From Mycobacterium sp. (lineage in GTDB: Bacteria > Actinomycetota > Actinomycetes > Mycobacteriales > Mycobacteriaceae), in assembly GCA_022841565.1 (NCBI GenBank), contig JALHRH010000013.1, positions 1 to 36,750 of the forward strand: a stretch of 36,750 nt of DNA, given 5' to 3'. Position numbers and translations under genes: made by a program. Shown here piece by piece: positions 25,634-35,151 of this stretch (positions within the stretch are counted from its first letter, which is position 1; the number at the start of each line of letters is the position of its first letter). The notes below the pieces were generated by a model. That model was given only the letters and a program-made list of their open reading frames with translations. It did no database searches and was not told the DNA's origin.

Positions 25634-26068
25634 ATGCCCGCCGCGCTGATCTGGCTCATCGCCGCACTGGTGCTTGCCGGTGCCGAAGCGCTCACCGGGG
25701 ACATGTTCTTGCTGATGCTGGGTGGCGGCGCGCTGGCGGCCGCTGGCAGCAGCTGGCTGACCGCTTGGCCGGTATGGGCGGACGGGCTGGTGTTTCTGCT
25801 CGTCTCGGTGCTGCTGCTGGCACTGGTGCGACCCACCCTGCGTCGGCGGTTGACCCCCGGGAAGGTTCCGGCGATGGGCATCAAGGCCCTCGAGGGTAAG
25901 AACGCGTTTGTGCTTGACCGGGTCGCCCGTGACGAGGGCCGGGTGAAGTTGGACGGTCAGGTGTGGACGGCGCGCCCGCTCAACGACGGCGACGTCTACG
26001 AACCCGGACAGTCGGTCACCGTCGTAAAGATCGACGGAGCCACCGCAGTGGTCTTCAAGAACGTATAG
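25634..26068 (+). CDS. NfeD-like membrane protein (Rv1487-like)
   Basis: [42 protein letters not shown]... with C-terminal OB-like segment [39 protein letters not shown]. Confidence 0.88.
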   Translation: MPAALIWLIAALVLAGAEALTGDMFLLMLGGGALAAAGSSWLTAWPVWADGLVFLLVSVLLLALVRPTLRRRLTPGKVPAMGIKALEGKNAFVLDRVARDEGRVKLDGQVWTARPLNDGDVYEPGQSVTVVKIDGATAVVFKNV

Positions 26069-26091
26069 CTGTTTTCGAGAAAGGAATCCCG

Positions 26092-27237
26092 GTGGAAGGT
26101 GCGGTTGCCGGCTTGGTCCTCCTGGCCGTTCTGGTGATATTCGCCATCGTCGTGGTGGCCAAGTCGGTCGCGTTGATCCCGCAGGCCGAGGCCGCGGTCA
26201 TCGAGCGGCTGGGGCGGTACAGCCGCACGGTCAGTGGTCAGCTGACGTTGTTGGTGCCGTTCATCGACCGCATCCGGGCCCGGGTAGACCTGCGTGAACG
26301 GGTGGTGTCGTTCCCGCCGCAACCCGTCATCACCGAGGACAACCTGACGCTTAACATCGACACTGTCGTCTACTTCCAGGTCACCGTGCCGCAGGCGGCG
26401 GTCTATGAGATCAGCAACTACATCGTCGGTGTCGAGCAGCTGACCACCACCACGCTGCGCAACGTGGTGGGCGGCATGACCCTTGAGCAGACCCTGACCT
26501 CCCGCGACCAGATCAACGCGCAGCTGCGCGGTGTGCTCGACGAGGCAACCGGACGCTGGGGGCTGCGAGTGGCCCGGGTGGAGTTGCGCAGCATCGATCC
26601 GCCGCCGTCGATTCAGGCCTCCATGGAAAAGCAGATGAAGGCCGACCGCGAAAAGCGCGCGATGATATTGACGGCTGAGGGCACCCGACAGGCAGCCATC
26701 ATGCAGGCGGAGGGCCAGAAGGCGTCCCAGATCCTGGCCGCCGAGGGCGCCAAGCAGGCCGCAATCCTGTCCGCCGAAGCCGATCGGCAGTCTCGGGTGC
26801 TGCGCGCGCAGGGCGAGCGCGCCGCCGCCTACCTGCGGGCCCAAGGTGAGGCCAAGGCCATCGAGAAGACGTTCGCGGCGATCAAGGCTGGGCGGCCTAC
26901 CCCGGAGATGCTGGCCTACCAATATCTGCAGACGTTGCCGCAGATGGCGCGCGGCGACGCCAACAAGGTGTGGGTGGTACCCAGTGACTTCAACGCGGCG
27001 TTACAGGGCTTTACCCGCATGCTGGGCAAGCCTGGCGAGGATGGGGTGTTCCGCTTCGAGCCGTCCCCGGTCGACGACCAGCCCAGGCACGCCGCGGACG
27101 CTGACGATGCCGAAGTCGCGGACTGGTTCTCCAACGAAACCGACCCGACCGTCGCTCAAGCCGTAGCCAAGGCGGAAGCGATCGCCAACAAACCGGTTGA
27201 GCACCCGCTGGGCGCGCCCCCCGAGTTGCGCCGGTAG
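26092..27237 (+). CDS. SPFH/band-7 (stomatin-like) protein (Rv1488-like)
   Basis: VEGAVAGLVLLAVLVIFAIVVVAKSVALIPQAEAAVIERLGRYSRTVSGQLTLLVPFIDRIRARVDLRERV...; adjacent to NfeD as in typical NfeD-stomatin pairs; GTG start at 26092. Confidence 0.93.
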   Translation: MEGAVAGLVLLAVLVIFAIVVVAKSVALIPQAEAAVIERLGRYSRTVSGQLTLLVPFIDRIRARVDLRERVVSFPPQPVITEDNLTLNIDTVVYFQVTVPQAAVYEISNYIVGVEQLTTTTLRNVVGGMTLEQTLTSRDQINAQLRGVLDEATGRWGLRVARVELRSIDPPPSIQASMEKQMKADREKRAMILTAEGTRQAAIMQAEGQKASQILAAEGAKQAAILSAEADRQSRVLRAQGERAAAYLRAQGEAKAIEKTFAAIKAGRPTPEMLAYQYLQTLPQMARGDANKVWVVPSDFNAALQGFTRMLGKPGEDGVFRFEPSPVDDQPRHAADADDAEVADWFSNETDPTVAQAVAKAEAIANKPVEHPLGAPPELRR

Positions 27238-27246
27238 GAGTGCACG

Positions 27247-27603
27247 ATGAGCACCTTGACTGCACCGAAGACTTACGCGGTGTTGGCGGCGTTTCATGCC
27301 GCCGACGCGGTGGCGTGTGCCGTCCAGGCGCCGCCCATCAAGAAAGCACTGGACACGGTCGAACTCCCAGAAAATGTGCGGCCCGTCCTGCCGGTGGTGA
27401 AGGCCGCCGCCGCGATGGGGTTGGCGTCAGTGACTCGGTTCCCGGCGCTGGCCAGGTTCACCACGGCGATGCTGACCCTGTATTTCACGCTGGCCGTGGG
27501 CGCCCATATCCGGGTGCGGGACAAGGTGGTCAATGCGCTTCCGGCGGTGTTCTTCCTGGCGCTGTTCGCGGCGATGACCGTTAAGGGGCCGCGGGACAGT
27601 TAG
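27247..27603 (+). CDS. DoxX-like small membrane protein
   Basis: 118 aa with several hydrophobic segments and DoxX-like pattern (AMLTLYFTLAVGAHIRVRDKVVNALPAVFFLALFAAMTV). Confidence 0.65.
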   Translation: MSTLTAPKTYAVLAAFHAADAVACAVQAPPIKKALDTVELPENVRPVLPVVKAAAAMGLASVTRFPALARFTTAMLTLYFTLAVGAHIRVRDKVVNALPAVFFLALFAAMTVKGPRDS

Positions 27604-27842
27604 TCCAGCCGCAGCTCGACCATCGGCAACGGGGCGCCGGCGTCGGTCACAGGCGTGCCGAGAGTCTCCTCCAGCACGTGCTTGAACTTCCCCCACCAGC
27701 GCGGGTGGAGGGCGCGGTAAGCGGCTAGCACCCGGGGCAAGCCCGACTTGCGGCCAGTGTGCGCGAGCATCAGTGTTCGAGACCCCAATAACGCCCCGGC
27801 GACACGCCGGTGGGCGTGGCATTCCGCGCACCTTGGCGCCAA
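27600..27842 (-). pseudogene. Possible remnant of a deazaflavin-dependent nitroreductase-family protein
   Basis: Short ORF with LMLAHTGRKSGLPR followed directly by AAYRALHPRWWGKFKHVLEETLGTPV; the central part expected in the family appears absent. Confidence 0.35.
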
Positions 27843-27848
27843 GGCGGA

Positions 27849-28328
27849 CTATCGCGGCGCAGTCGGAGACGCGCTGGGACCGGCCGAAGGGGGTGTCGGC
27901 ACCTGGCCCGGACCCGGGGGCTGCTGCCCGCCAGGACCGCCAAGGCCACCCGGTCCCAGCGGGGGTGGACCACCACGGAAGGGTGACCGCATACCGGGCC
28001 CACCCGGTCCCATCGGTGGCGGCATGCCCAACGGGCCTTTAGGCCCGGCCATCGGCCCACCCGGCCCGCCCGGCGGCGGGAAGCCGAAGTGCGACGCGCC
28101 GGGCGGGCCGAACCCCGGCCCCGGCGGCGGGGGAGGCCCGAAACCAAACGCCATGATCAGAAAAGCGGCACCTGCGGTGAATGCGGCACCGAAGAGCCCG
28201 CCCAGGATCCCGGCGCCGAGTACAACGCGCGTCGAGTGCAGACGCTTGTCCGCCACAACGGGCGCAGCGGGTACTGAAGGGGGCACGGCGGCTGACTGGT
28301 TGCTCGCCGTGGTGTTGTCGGAGGTCAT
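27849..28328 (-). CDS. Single-TM protein with Pro/Gly-rich tail
   Basis: MTSDNTTASNQ..., TM VVLGAGILGGLFGAAFTAGAAFLIMAFGF, then GPPPPPGPGFGPPG... tail. Confidence 0.65.
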   Translation of the reverse strand: MTSDNTTASNQSAAVPPSVPAAPVVADKRLHSTRVVLGAGILGGLFGAAFTAGAAFLIMAFGFGPPPPPGPGFGPPGASHFGFPPPGGPGGPMAGPKGPLGMPPPMGPGGPGMRSPFRGGPPPLGPGGLGGPGGQQPPGPGQVPTPPSAGPSASPTAPR

Positions 28329-28401
28329 GCGACTCCTCACGTCGTTCTCAGTGGTGGCAGTCGCAACGATAGAAACCCAACTTGAAGTGGATCTGAAGAA
28401 A

Positions 28402-28668
28402 TCAGGGTAGTCCGGGCGGCAGCGGCAGCGGCCCGGGAACCAGACTGGGCGGCGCTGATCTGGGCGCAGCGCTCGGCGGCGCTGGGGGTGTCGACGAAAA
28501 CTGCGGGTAAGGCGGCGGAGGTAGTTCGACGCGGACCGTGAAAACCAGGCCGGTCACCGCGAACGCGGCAGCCGCGCCGAGTGCCGCGCCGGCGAGCACG
28601 GCGCCGATCAGCGCGCCGGTGGAGTGCCGCCGAGAGGGTGCTGGGTTGTTGCTGCCGTCGGAGGTCAT
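28402..28668 (-). CDS. Single-TM protein with Pro-rich tail, similar layout to upstream neighbour
   Basis: MTSDGSNNPAPSRRHSTGALIGAVLAGAALGAAAAFAVTGLVFTVRVELPPPPYPQFSSTPPAPPSAAPRSAPP; ATG at 28666-28668. Confidence 0.65.
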   Translation of the reverse strand: MTSDGSNNPAPSRRHSTGALIGAVLAGAALGAAAAFAVTGLVFTVRVELPPPPYPQFSSTPPAPPSAAPRSAPPSLVPGPLPLPPGLP

Positions 28669-28746
28669 ACGAGGATTGTGCGCCGCGCCGGTGAAATGCG
28701 GCCGGAAATTAGCGGTCGCGTCGCTCGCGCGACTAAGAATGGGGTG

Positions 28747-29457
28747 ATGACGGACAGCCGTTCTGCGACGGATCGGTTCAGTGTCGGCACCCCGCGGGTA
28801 CTGGTGGTCGAGGATTCCGAAACCATTCGGGAAATGGTCGGCGAGGCGTTGGGCGACGCCGGCTACCACACCGACACCCGTTGCGACGGAACCGGATTGG
28901 AAGAGGCGCTGGAAGGCCTACGGCCCGATCTTGTAGTGCTCGATGTGATGCTGCCGGGCCGGGACGGATTCGAGCTGATCGACGTTGTCCGGCAGTACGG
29001 TGACATCGGAATCGTGTTGATCACTGCGCGCGACGGGCTGCCGGACCGGTTGCGCGGCCTCGACGGCGGTGCCGACGACTATGTGGTCAAACCCTTTGAA
29101 CTCGCCGAACTGGTGTCCCGGGTGGGCGCGGTGCTGCGGCGACGGGGGCGGCTGCCGAAGGTGGTGCAGTTCGGCGATGTGATCCTCGACGTTGAGGCCG
29201 GGGTGGCCGCCCGCGACGGGCACCTGCTGGATCTGACCGCGACCGAGTTGCGATTGCTGGAATTCCTGGTCGAGCAGCGCGGCAGGATCGTCAGCGCCAA
29301 TCAGATCCTCAACGCGGTGTGGGGCTACGACGCCTATGACGCCAACGTGGTGCAGGTGCATGTCAGCAGCGTGCGACGCAAGCTCGAGACGTGCGGGCCA
29401 CGGATTCTGCAGACGGTGCGCGGCATCGGGTATCGCTTGGTGCCGCCGCGATCATGA
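28747..29457 (+). CDS. OmpR-family two-component response regulator
   Basis: Receiver domain (VLVVEDSETIREMVGEALGDAG...DLVVLDVMLPGRDGFELI...DDYVVKPFELAELVSRVGAVLRRR) plus winged helix (LTATELRLLEFLVEQRGRIVSANQILNAVWGYDAYDANVVQVHVSSVRRKLE). Confidence 0.94.
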   Translation: MTDSRSATDRFSVGTPRVLVVEDSETIREMVGEALGDAGYHTDTRCDGTGLEEALEGLRPDLVVLDVMLPGRDGFELIDVVRQYGDIGIVLITARDGLPDRLRGLDGGADDYVVKPFELAELVSRVGAVLRRRGRLPKVVQFGDVILDVEAGVAARDGHLLDLTATELRLLEFLVEQRGRIVSANQILNAVWGYDAYDANVVQVHVSSVRRKLETCGPRILQTVRGIGYRLVPPRS

Positions 29458-30896
29458 CCGGCGACCCCACAACGGCCACACCGTCACTGCAGCGTCGGGT
29501 GGTGGTGCTGGTGGTGGCGCTGCTGGCCGTCCTGCTGGCGGTGCTCGGCGTGACGATCGACGTCAGCCTGGGCGCGCAGGCCCGCCGCAATCTGCACGAC
29601 CGGCTGCTGGCCGCCACCTCGCGCGCCGACGCATTGGTAGCCGCCCGCACGGCCCCCGATCTGCTGGCGGCTCAGCTCAACGGCGGCAGCGTACGGGCGC
29701 TGGTGGTCATGGCCAACGGCGCCACCTACGGTGATCCGGGCATCAGCCCCGATATCAAGGCCGGTTCGGTGGTGCCGCCGCCCGGTTTTCCGCCTCCCCT
29801 CGGTCGCCCCCCGGGGCCGATGCCGATGCTGCCGCCGCGACCGCCGCCCGGGCCCCCGCCCGATGCCACCGCCACCGTGGTGGTGCACCCGCTGCCCGAC
29901 GGTGCCCGGTTGATCCTTGTTGCCGACACCACGCAGACCACCCAGGTGACCCGACAGTTGCGGCAACTGATGATCGGTGCGGGTCTGGTGACGCTTCTGG
30001 TGGCGGCGCTACTGCTGGTCGCCGTCAGCAAGGCGGCCCTGCGGCCTTTGGGCCGACTGACTGCGCTGGCCGAGGACATCGCCACCGGCGACCGGGGTAG
30101 GCGCCTGCGTCCGTCCCGTACTGACACCGAATTAGGCCGCGCGGCAAGTGCTTTCGATGGAATGCTGGATGTGCTGGAGGACTCCGAGCTGCGGGCGCAG
30201 CAGGCCGCAGGAGCCGCGCAGCGCGCGGAAGCCGCGACCCGGCAGTTCCTGGTTGACGCGGCCCACGAGTTGCGCACTCCGATCGCGGGCGTGCAGGCCG
30301 CCGCCGAACAGCTCGCTGCCCACGCGAGCGACTCGGCGGCGAGCGCGCAATACCGCCGGGCCAGCCTGTTGCAGTCCGACGCCCGACGGGCGGGACGCCT
30401 GGTTGCCGACATGCTGGATCTGAGCCGCATCGACGCCGGGCTCTCACTGGACGTTCGAGAAACCGACCTGGCCGCCATCGTCGACTCCGAAGCGCAGCGG
30501 GCCGCGATGCTGGCGCCACCGCTTTCCGTTGTGCGGACCGGCGCCCCGCGGCTGACGGTTCAGGCCGATCCGACGCGGATTGCGCAGATCCTGTCCAACC
30601 TGCTGGACAACGCCCGCCGGCACACACCGGCCGACGGCACCATCACGATCGACGTGAGTGTCGGTCCCGGCGCAGCGCAGGTGACTGTGACCGATACGGG
30701 CCCTGGGATCCCAGACGAGGAGCGCCACCGCATCTTCGAGCGGTTGGTGCGCCTCGACGCTGGGCGGGCCCGCGACTATGGTGGCGCTGGACTCGGCCTT
30801 TCGATCGCCCGCGCACTGGCCCGAGCACAGGGCGGTGACCTGGTCTGCCTGCCCCACGACGGCGGAGCGCAGTTCCGGCTGAGTTTGCCGGCCTAG
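29454..30896 (+). CDS. Two-component sensor histidine kinase with Pro-rich extracytoplasmic segment
   Basis: Two TMs, HAMP, H-box VDAAHELRTPIAGVQAAAEQL, N-box LSNLLDNARRHTPADGT, G-boxes DTGPGIP and GGAGLGLSIARAL; ATGA overlap with the response regulator. Confidence 0.94.
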   Translation: MTGDPTTATPSLQRRVVVLVVALLAVLLAVLGVTIDVSLGAQARRNLHDRLLAATSRADALVAARTAPDLLAAQLNGGSVRALVVMANGATYGDPGISPDIKAGSVVPPPGFPPPLGRPPGPMPMLPPRPPPGPPPDATATVVVHPLPDGARLILVADTTQTTQVTRQLRQLMIGAGLVTLLVAALLLVAVSKAALRPLGRLTALAEDIATGDRGRRLRPSRTDTELGRAASAFDGMLDVLEDSELRAQQAAGAAQRAEAATRQFLVDAAHELRTPIAGVQAAAEQLAAHASDSAASAQYRRASLLQSDARRAGRLVADMLDLSRIDAGLSLDVRETDLAAIVDSEAQRAAMLAPPLSVVRTGAPRLTVQADPTRIAQILSNLLDNARRHTPADGTITIDVSVGPGAAQVTVTDTGPGIPDEERHRIFERLVRLDAGRARDYGGAGLGLSIARALARAQGGDLVCLPHDGGAQFRLSLPA

Positions 30897-31570
30897 GGGC
30901 TAGGCAGCGACAGAGTTTTTCAGGTTTTTCAGGCGCAGCTACACAACGGTGATCGATGTGCGCAACGGTGGGTCGTACTCCGCGACCTTCCCGAACGATG
31001 ATCAGCTCATCGCGCTCAGGCCAGGATCGTATATGGCCAGCGGCGAATCCACCTCCACGTTGAAAGGCTTCGAGCGCCCGAAATTCGTGAGCACCAAAAT
31101 CGCGACCTGGGGCGTCAATTGGGGGACCTTGCCGCATGTGACGTAGAGCCGCATGTCCGACCGCTGCGTAAAGCGACTGTGATCGGACCTTGCGCATCAT
31201 GTCGCCGTACGACTCACCGTTGTCTCTGCTCGACCGGTACTCGGCCACCGGCCGCGGTTAGGTGAATTGCGGCACCACTGCGGCTACGTCATCATCCAGC
31301 GATGGAAAAAGCAGGGCTCCGATGTCGTCGCCTTGCTGCCCCACGCGTCCCGCCGCTACATCGGCCACGCAGCCTTTGACAACACCTGCCACGACGTTCA
31401 CGCTTCGCCCGACGTCCTCGACGCCTACGCCGAGATCACCCGGGCGAGCCCGCCACTACCAGTGAGCGGGTGTGGGCACCACTTGCGGAGGCGTATCAAA
31501 CATGCCGGCCCAGCCTGGGCCGGGGTGATGCGAACGCCGACACGCTGCCGCACCGAGGATGGAGAAGACG

Positions 31571-32791
31571 ATGCCTGATTTACCCAACGGCCAGTGGAGT
31601 AGCGCTGGCGCGCCAGGCGGGGCAAGGTGGGCACCCGGCCCGCAGCGGCAGCAGGCCTCGGCGACGCCGCACGGGGGGTTGCCCGCACGGGCACCCGGGC
31701 CCGTGATGGGTTCGGATTCCCCCGCGGGCCCCGACCCTCGTTGGCACCCGGCGCAGTACGGGCAACCCTCCATACTCCCGCCGCAGCCGGGGTGGCCGCA
31801 GGTCGCGGCGGATTCGAGGCGTCGCAAAGCACTGTGGATCACGCTAGCCGCCGGGGCTGCGGTGGTGGTGGTGGTGGCGATCGTCTTGGTGCTCACCTTG
31901 GCTGGCGGAAGCACGGGCAAGGGCGGGGCCGCCAACGCCGGCGACGCGGTCAAAGGTTACCTGCAGGCGCTGGCCCGCGGTGACGCAGAAGCCGCCCTGA
32001 CCTACGGCATCGACCAGCCCGCGAGCCAACAGTTCCTCACCACCGAGATCTTGAAGAAGCAGATCGCGAAGTGGCCGATCAGCAACATCCGGATCCTCAG
32101 CGACGACTCGGCAAGCAGCGGACTGGGCATGGGCCGCGTGCATGTGGTCGCCAACTTCGGTGACAAGAACTCCGATACCACCCTGTATGTGAAGAAGGAT
32201 CACGGCAGCTGGAAGTTGGAGGCGGCCGCGATCAAACTCGACGGCCAACACTTCAGCACCTCCGGCACTGCCGCTGCCAAGACGTTGACGTTCTTCGGCA
32301 AACCCGTCGCCGATGGCACGGTGTATATGTTCCCCGGCTACATCGATATCGGCTCCACCAACCCGTATCTGACGGTCAGTGCTAGACCGCTTCTGCTCGA
32401 TCAGCTCTCGCTGACAGTAGGGTCGTGGATGAGTCCTGAGATCGCGCTGTCGGATAAAGGCAACGCTGCGGTCAAAGATCAGTTCAACGCCGCGATGGAC
32501 CTGTGCCGGCACTCGAATCTGCTGGCGCCGCCGGGGTGTCCGATGAAGCTGGATTCCTACAGTTCTTACAACCTGGTGGACGGCACGATCAGCTGGGGCG
32601 AACCCAACACCAGCGCGGTCGATTTCAGCGGACTCGACGCCTACCGGCTGGAGGTGAGCTTCTCCGGCAAGGTCACGGTGCCGATCACCGCGCAGACCCG
32701 CAAGGGCGCCACCGAGGCGGCCACCGCGAGCCAATTCATCTACGGCTCAGCCGATATGGCGAAAACCCCGCCTGAGTTGAGCTTCCGATAA
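31571..32791 (+). CDS. Membrane-anchored protein: Pro/Gly-rich N-terminus, one TM, extracytoplasmic domain
   Basis: MPDLPNGQWSSAGAPGG...KALWITLAAGAAVVVVVAIVLVLTLAGGSTGKGGAANAGDAVKGYLQALARGDAEAALTYG...; 18 nt upstream of the second moxR gene. Confidence 0.75.
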   Translation: MPDLPNGQWSSAGAPGGARWAPGPQRQQASATPHGGLPARAPGPVMGSDSPAGPDPRWHPAQYGQPSILPPQPGWPQVAADSRRRKALWITLAAGAAVVVVVAIVLVLTLAGGSTGKGGAANAGDAVKGYLQALARGDAEAALTYGIDQPASQQFLTTEILKKQIAKWPISNIRILSDDSASSGLGMGRVHVVANFGDKNSDTTLYVKKDHGSWKLEAAAIKLDGQHFSTSGTAAAKTLTFFGKPVADGTVYMFPGYIDIGSTNPYLTVSARPLLLDQLSLTVGSWMSPEIALSDKGNAAVKDQFNAAMDLCRHSNLLAPPGCPMKLDSYSSYNLVDGTISWGEPNTSAVDFSGLDAYRLEVSFSGKVTVPITAQTRKGATEAATASQFIYGSADMAKTPPELSFR

Positions 32792-32808
32792 CCCGAAGGA
32801 GATCCGCA

Positions 32809-33810
32809 ATGACCGTGGCCCGCACCTGTGTCGCCCCACACGAAATCGAGGGGGCGCAGACCAACATCGCCGCGTTGGTGTCGGCGTTCTCGGCCAAAGT
32901 GGTCGGGCAGGGCACGCTGCGAGAAACGTTGCTGATCGGGCTACTGGCCGGCGGGCACGTGCTGCTGGAAAGTGTGCCCGGGCTGGCCAAGACGACGGCG
33001 GCGCGGGTGATCGCCGAGTCTGTCGACGGCCGATTTCAGCGCATTCAGTGCACCCCGGACCTGCTTCCCAGCGACATCATCGGCACCCAGGTGTACGAGT
33101 CGCTCACCAATTCCTTTGCCACGCAGCTAGGTCCGGTGCACGCCAACATCGTGCTGCTCGACGAGATCAACCGCTCCAGTGCAAAGACGCAAAGCGCGAT
33201 GTTGGAGGCGATGGAAGAGCGTCAAACCACGATCGCGGGAACGGTGTATCCGATCCCGGAGCCGTTTATGGTGATCGCCACCCAAAACCCGGTGGATCAG
33301 GAGGGCACCTACCCGCTGTCTGAGGCTCAGACCGACCGGTTCATGCTCAAGGACATCCTGCACTACCCGACAGTGCAGGAAGAGGTAGAGGTGATGCTCC
33401 GCCGCGACAACGGCGTCTATGACAAAGACCGGCCCACGGCCGCGGTGATCGGGCTCGACGTCGTTCGGCGGTTACAGGCCGTGACCCGCAGCATTCACCT
33501 GGATCCCGCGCTGATGACCTATGCCAGCCAACTGGTGGCCGTGACCCGCACGCCCGCACCATTCTTACCGCAACCGCTGGCCCGGGTCCTGGAGTACGGC
33601 GCCTCCCCCCGGGCCACCCTCGCGTTGTGCCAGAGCGCACGTGCGCTGGCGCTGCTGCGCGGTCGTAATCACGCGCGGCCCGAAGACATTCAGCATCTGG
33701 CCCACCGGGTGCTGGGTCACCGCCTGGTGCTCGGATTTGAGGCCGCCAGCGCCAACATCACCCCCCGCGCCGTCATTGACGCGGTGCTACACGCCGTGCG
33801 GGTGCCTTAG
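32809..33810 (+). CDS. MoxR AAA+ ATPase, second copy
   Basis: LLESVPGLAKTTAARVIAES, LLDEINRSSAKTQSAMLEAMEERQTTIAG, VIATQNPVDQEGTYPLSEAQTDRFML. Confidence 0.94.
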   Translation: MTVARTCVAPHEIEGAQTNIAALVSAFSAKVVGQGTLRETLLIGLLAGGHVLLESVPGLAKTTAARVIAESVDGRFQRIQCTPDLLPSDIIGTQVYESLTNSFATQLGPVHANIVLLDEINRSSAKTQSAMLEAMEERQTTIAGTVYPIPEPFMVIATQNPVDQEGTYPLSEAQTDRFMLKDILHYPTVQEEVEVMLRRDNGVYDKDRPTAAVIGLDVVRRLQAVTRSIHLDPALMTYASQLVAVTRTPAPFLPQPLARVLEYGASPRATLALCQSARALALLRGRNHARPEDIQHLAHRVLGHRLVLGFEAASANITPRAVIDAVLHAVRVP

Positions 33811-33815
33811 CCGTC

Positions 33816-34688
33816 ATGGGTCAGCATCTCAACTCGGCTAAGCGGCATTTCGCCGGCGCCACGCGCGGTCTGCTCGACGGGGGCAGGTATGCGTTGCTGC
33901 ACACGCGGACATTGGAATTCGACGACCTGCGGCCCTATGTGGCCGGTGACGAGATCCGCGATATCGACTGGAAAGCCTCCGCGCGTTCCGGGACGGTGCT
34001 CATTCGGCGCTATGTCTCGGAAAAGCACCACAAGATCTTGTTGATCGCCGATGCCGGACGCAACATGACCGCGTTGGCCCCCAGCGGTGAGGTCAAGCGC
34101 GACGTCGCCCTACACATCATGGGTGCGTTCGGGCTGATCACGCTGGGACGCGCCGATGAAGTCGCACTGGTGTACGGGGATTGTCGCGGCAGCCTGCGCG
34201 TCGGCGCCCGCCGCGGCGAATCCCACCTCGAGCACGTGCTGCACCGTTTCTACACCCACACCGTCAGCGCCCCTGGACGCAGCGACATCGTCACCCAATT
34301 AGACTATGCAGCAACGCATTACCGCCGGCCGATGCTGGTCATCGTGATCAGTGACGAACCCGACGTCGGCGTCCGCCTGCAGACCTCGCTGCAACAACTC
34401 AGCGACCGCCACGAGCTGCTTTGGGTCGCGGTGTCCGATATGCCCGCCGTCGGATCGGCCGCTAATGAGCGCGACGGCTACGACGTGGCCACCGGCGCCC
34501 ACGTGCTCAATGGCGCCACCCTCGGGTCGCGTATCCTGGCGGCCTACCGCCGCCGCGAAGCCGACCGTATCGCAGCACTCGAGGATTTCTTCACCACCCG
34601 CGCCATCGCCCTTACCCGTATCGGCGCCAGCAGCGACATCCGCGCCCGCATTGTGGCCTTGACCCGGAACTACTCTCATGCCGGGTGA
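33816..34688 (+). CDS. DUF58 domain protein
   Basis: HTRTLEFDDLRPYVAGDEIRDIDWKASARSGTVLIRRYVSEKHHKILLIADAGRNMTA; 5 nt after moxR. Confidence 0.92.
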   Translation: MGQHLNSAKRHFAGATRGLLDGGRYALLHTRTLEFDDLRPYVAGDEIRDIDWKASARSGTVLIRRYVSEKHHKILLIADAGRNMTALAPSGEVKRDVALHIMGAFGLITLGRADEVALVYGDCRGSLRVGARRGESHLEHVLHRFYTHTVSAPGRSDIVTQLDYAATHYRRPMLVIVISDEPDVGVRLQTSLQQLSDRHELLWVAVSDMPAVGSAANERDGYDVATGAHVLNGATLGSRILAAYRRREADRIAALEDFFTTRAIALTRIGASSDIRARIVALTRNYSHAG

Positions 34689-35151
34689 TCTGCTTCGCTA
34701 CCTGGGCGGCCCCACCGGATTTGGCAGCTGGTGGTGGCTGGTTGCGGCAGGCAGCGCAGCCGTTGTGCTGGGTTGGTATGCCGGGGTGTACGTGTGGACA
34801 CTGCCACCTGCTCGGCTGCGCCGCGCACCCGTGATCGCCGGGGTGCATCGGTGGCTGCTGCGGCGCCGCTTTGCGCGGGCAATTGACACCGCCGCCGCGC
34901 TGCATCGCGCCGGCCAGTTATCCCGCCAGCAGGCCGCAAGCCAGATGAGCCGCACGCTGCGCAGCTTCCTGCATGTCACGACCGGCACCCGCGCACAGTA
35001 TCTGCACATCGACGCCATCACGGTGAGCACGGAATTGCAGGCCGCCGCCCCGGTACTGACCGCGCTCAACGACGCCCAATTCTGCACCGACGCAGTCGAC
35101 CTCGAGCGTGTGGCCCACGGCGTCAGTGAGGTGATCCGCACATGGGGGTGA
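34678..35151 (+). CDS. Small membrane protein of MoxR operon (possibly DUF4381-like)
   Basis: 157 aa with one N-terminal TM (WWWLVAAGSAAVVLGWYAGVYVW); overlaps both neighbouring genes. Confidence 0.7.
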   Translation: MPGDLLRYLGGPTGFGSWWWLVAAGSAAVVLGWYAGVYVWTLPPARLRRAPVIAGVHRWLLRRRFARAIDTAAALHRAGQLSRQQAASQMSRTLRSFLHVTTGTRAQYLHIDAITVSTELQAAAPVLTALNDAQFCTDAVDLERVAHGVSEVIRTWG

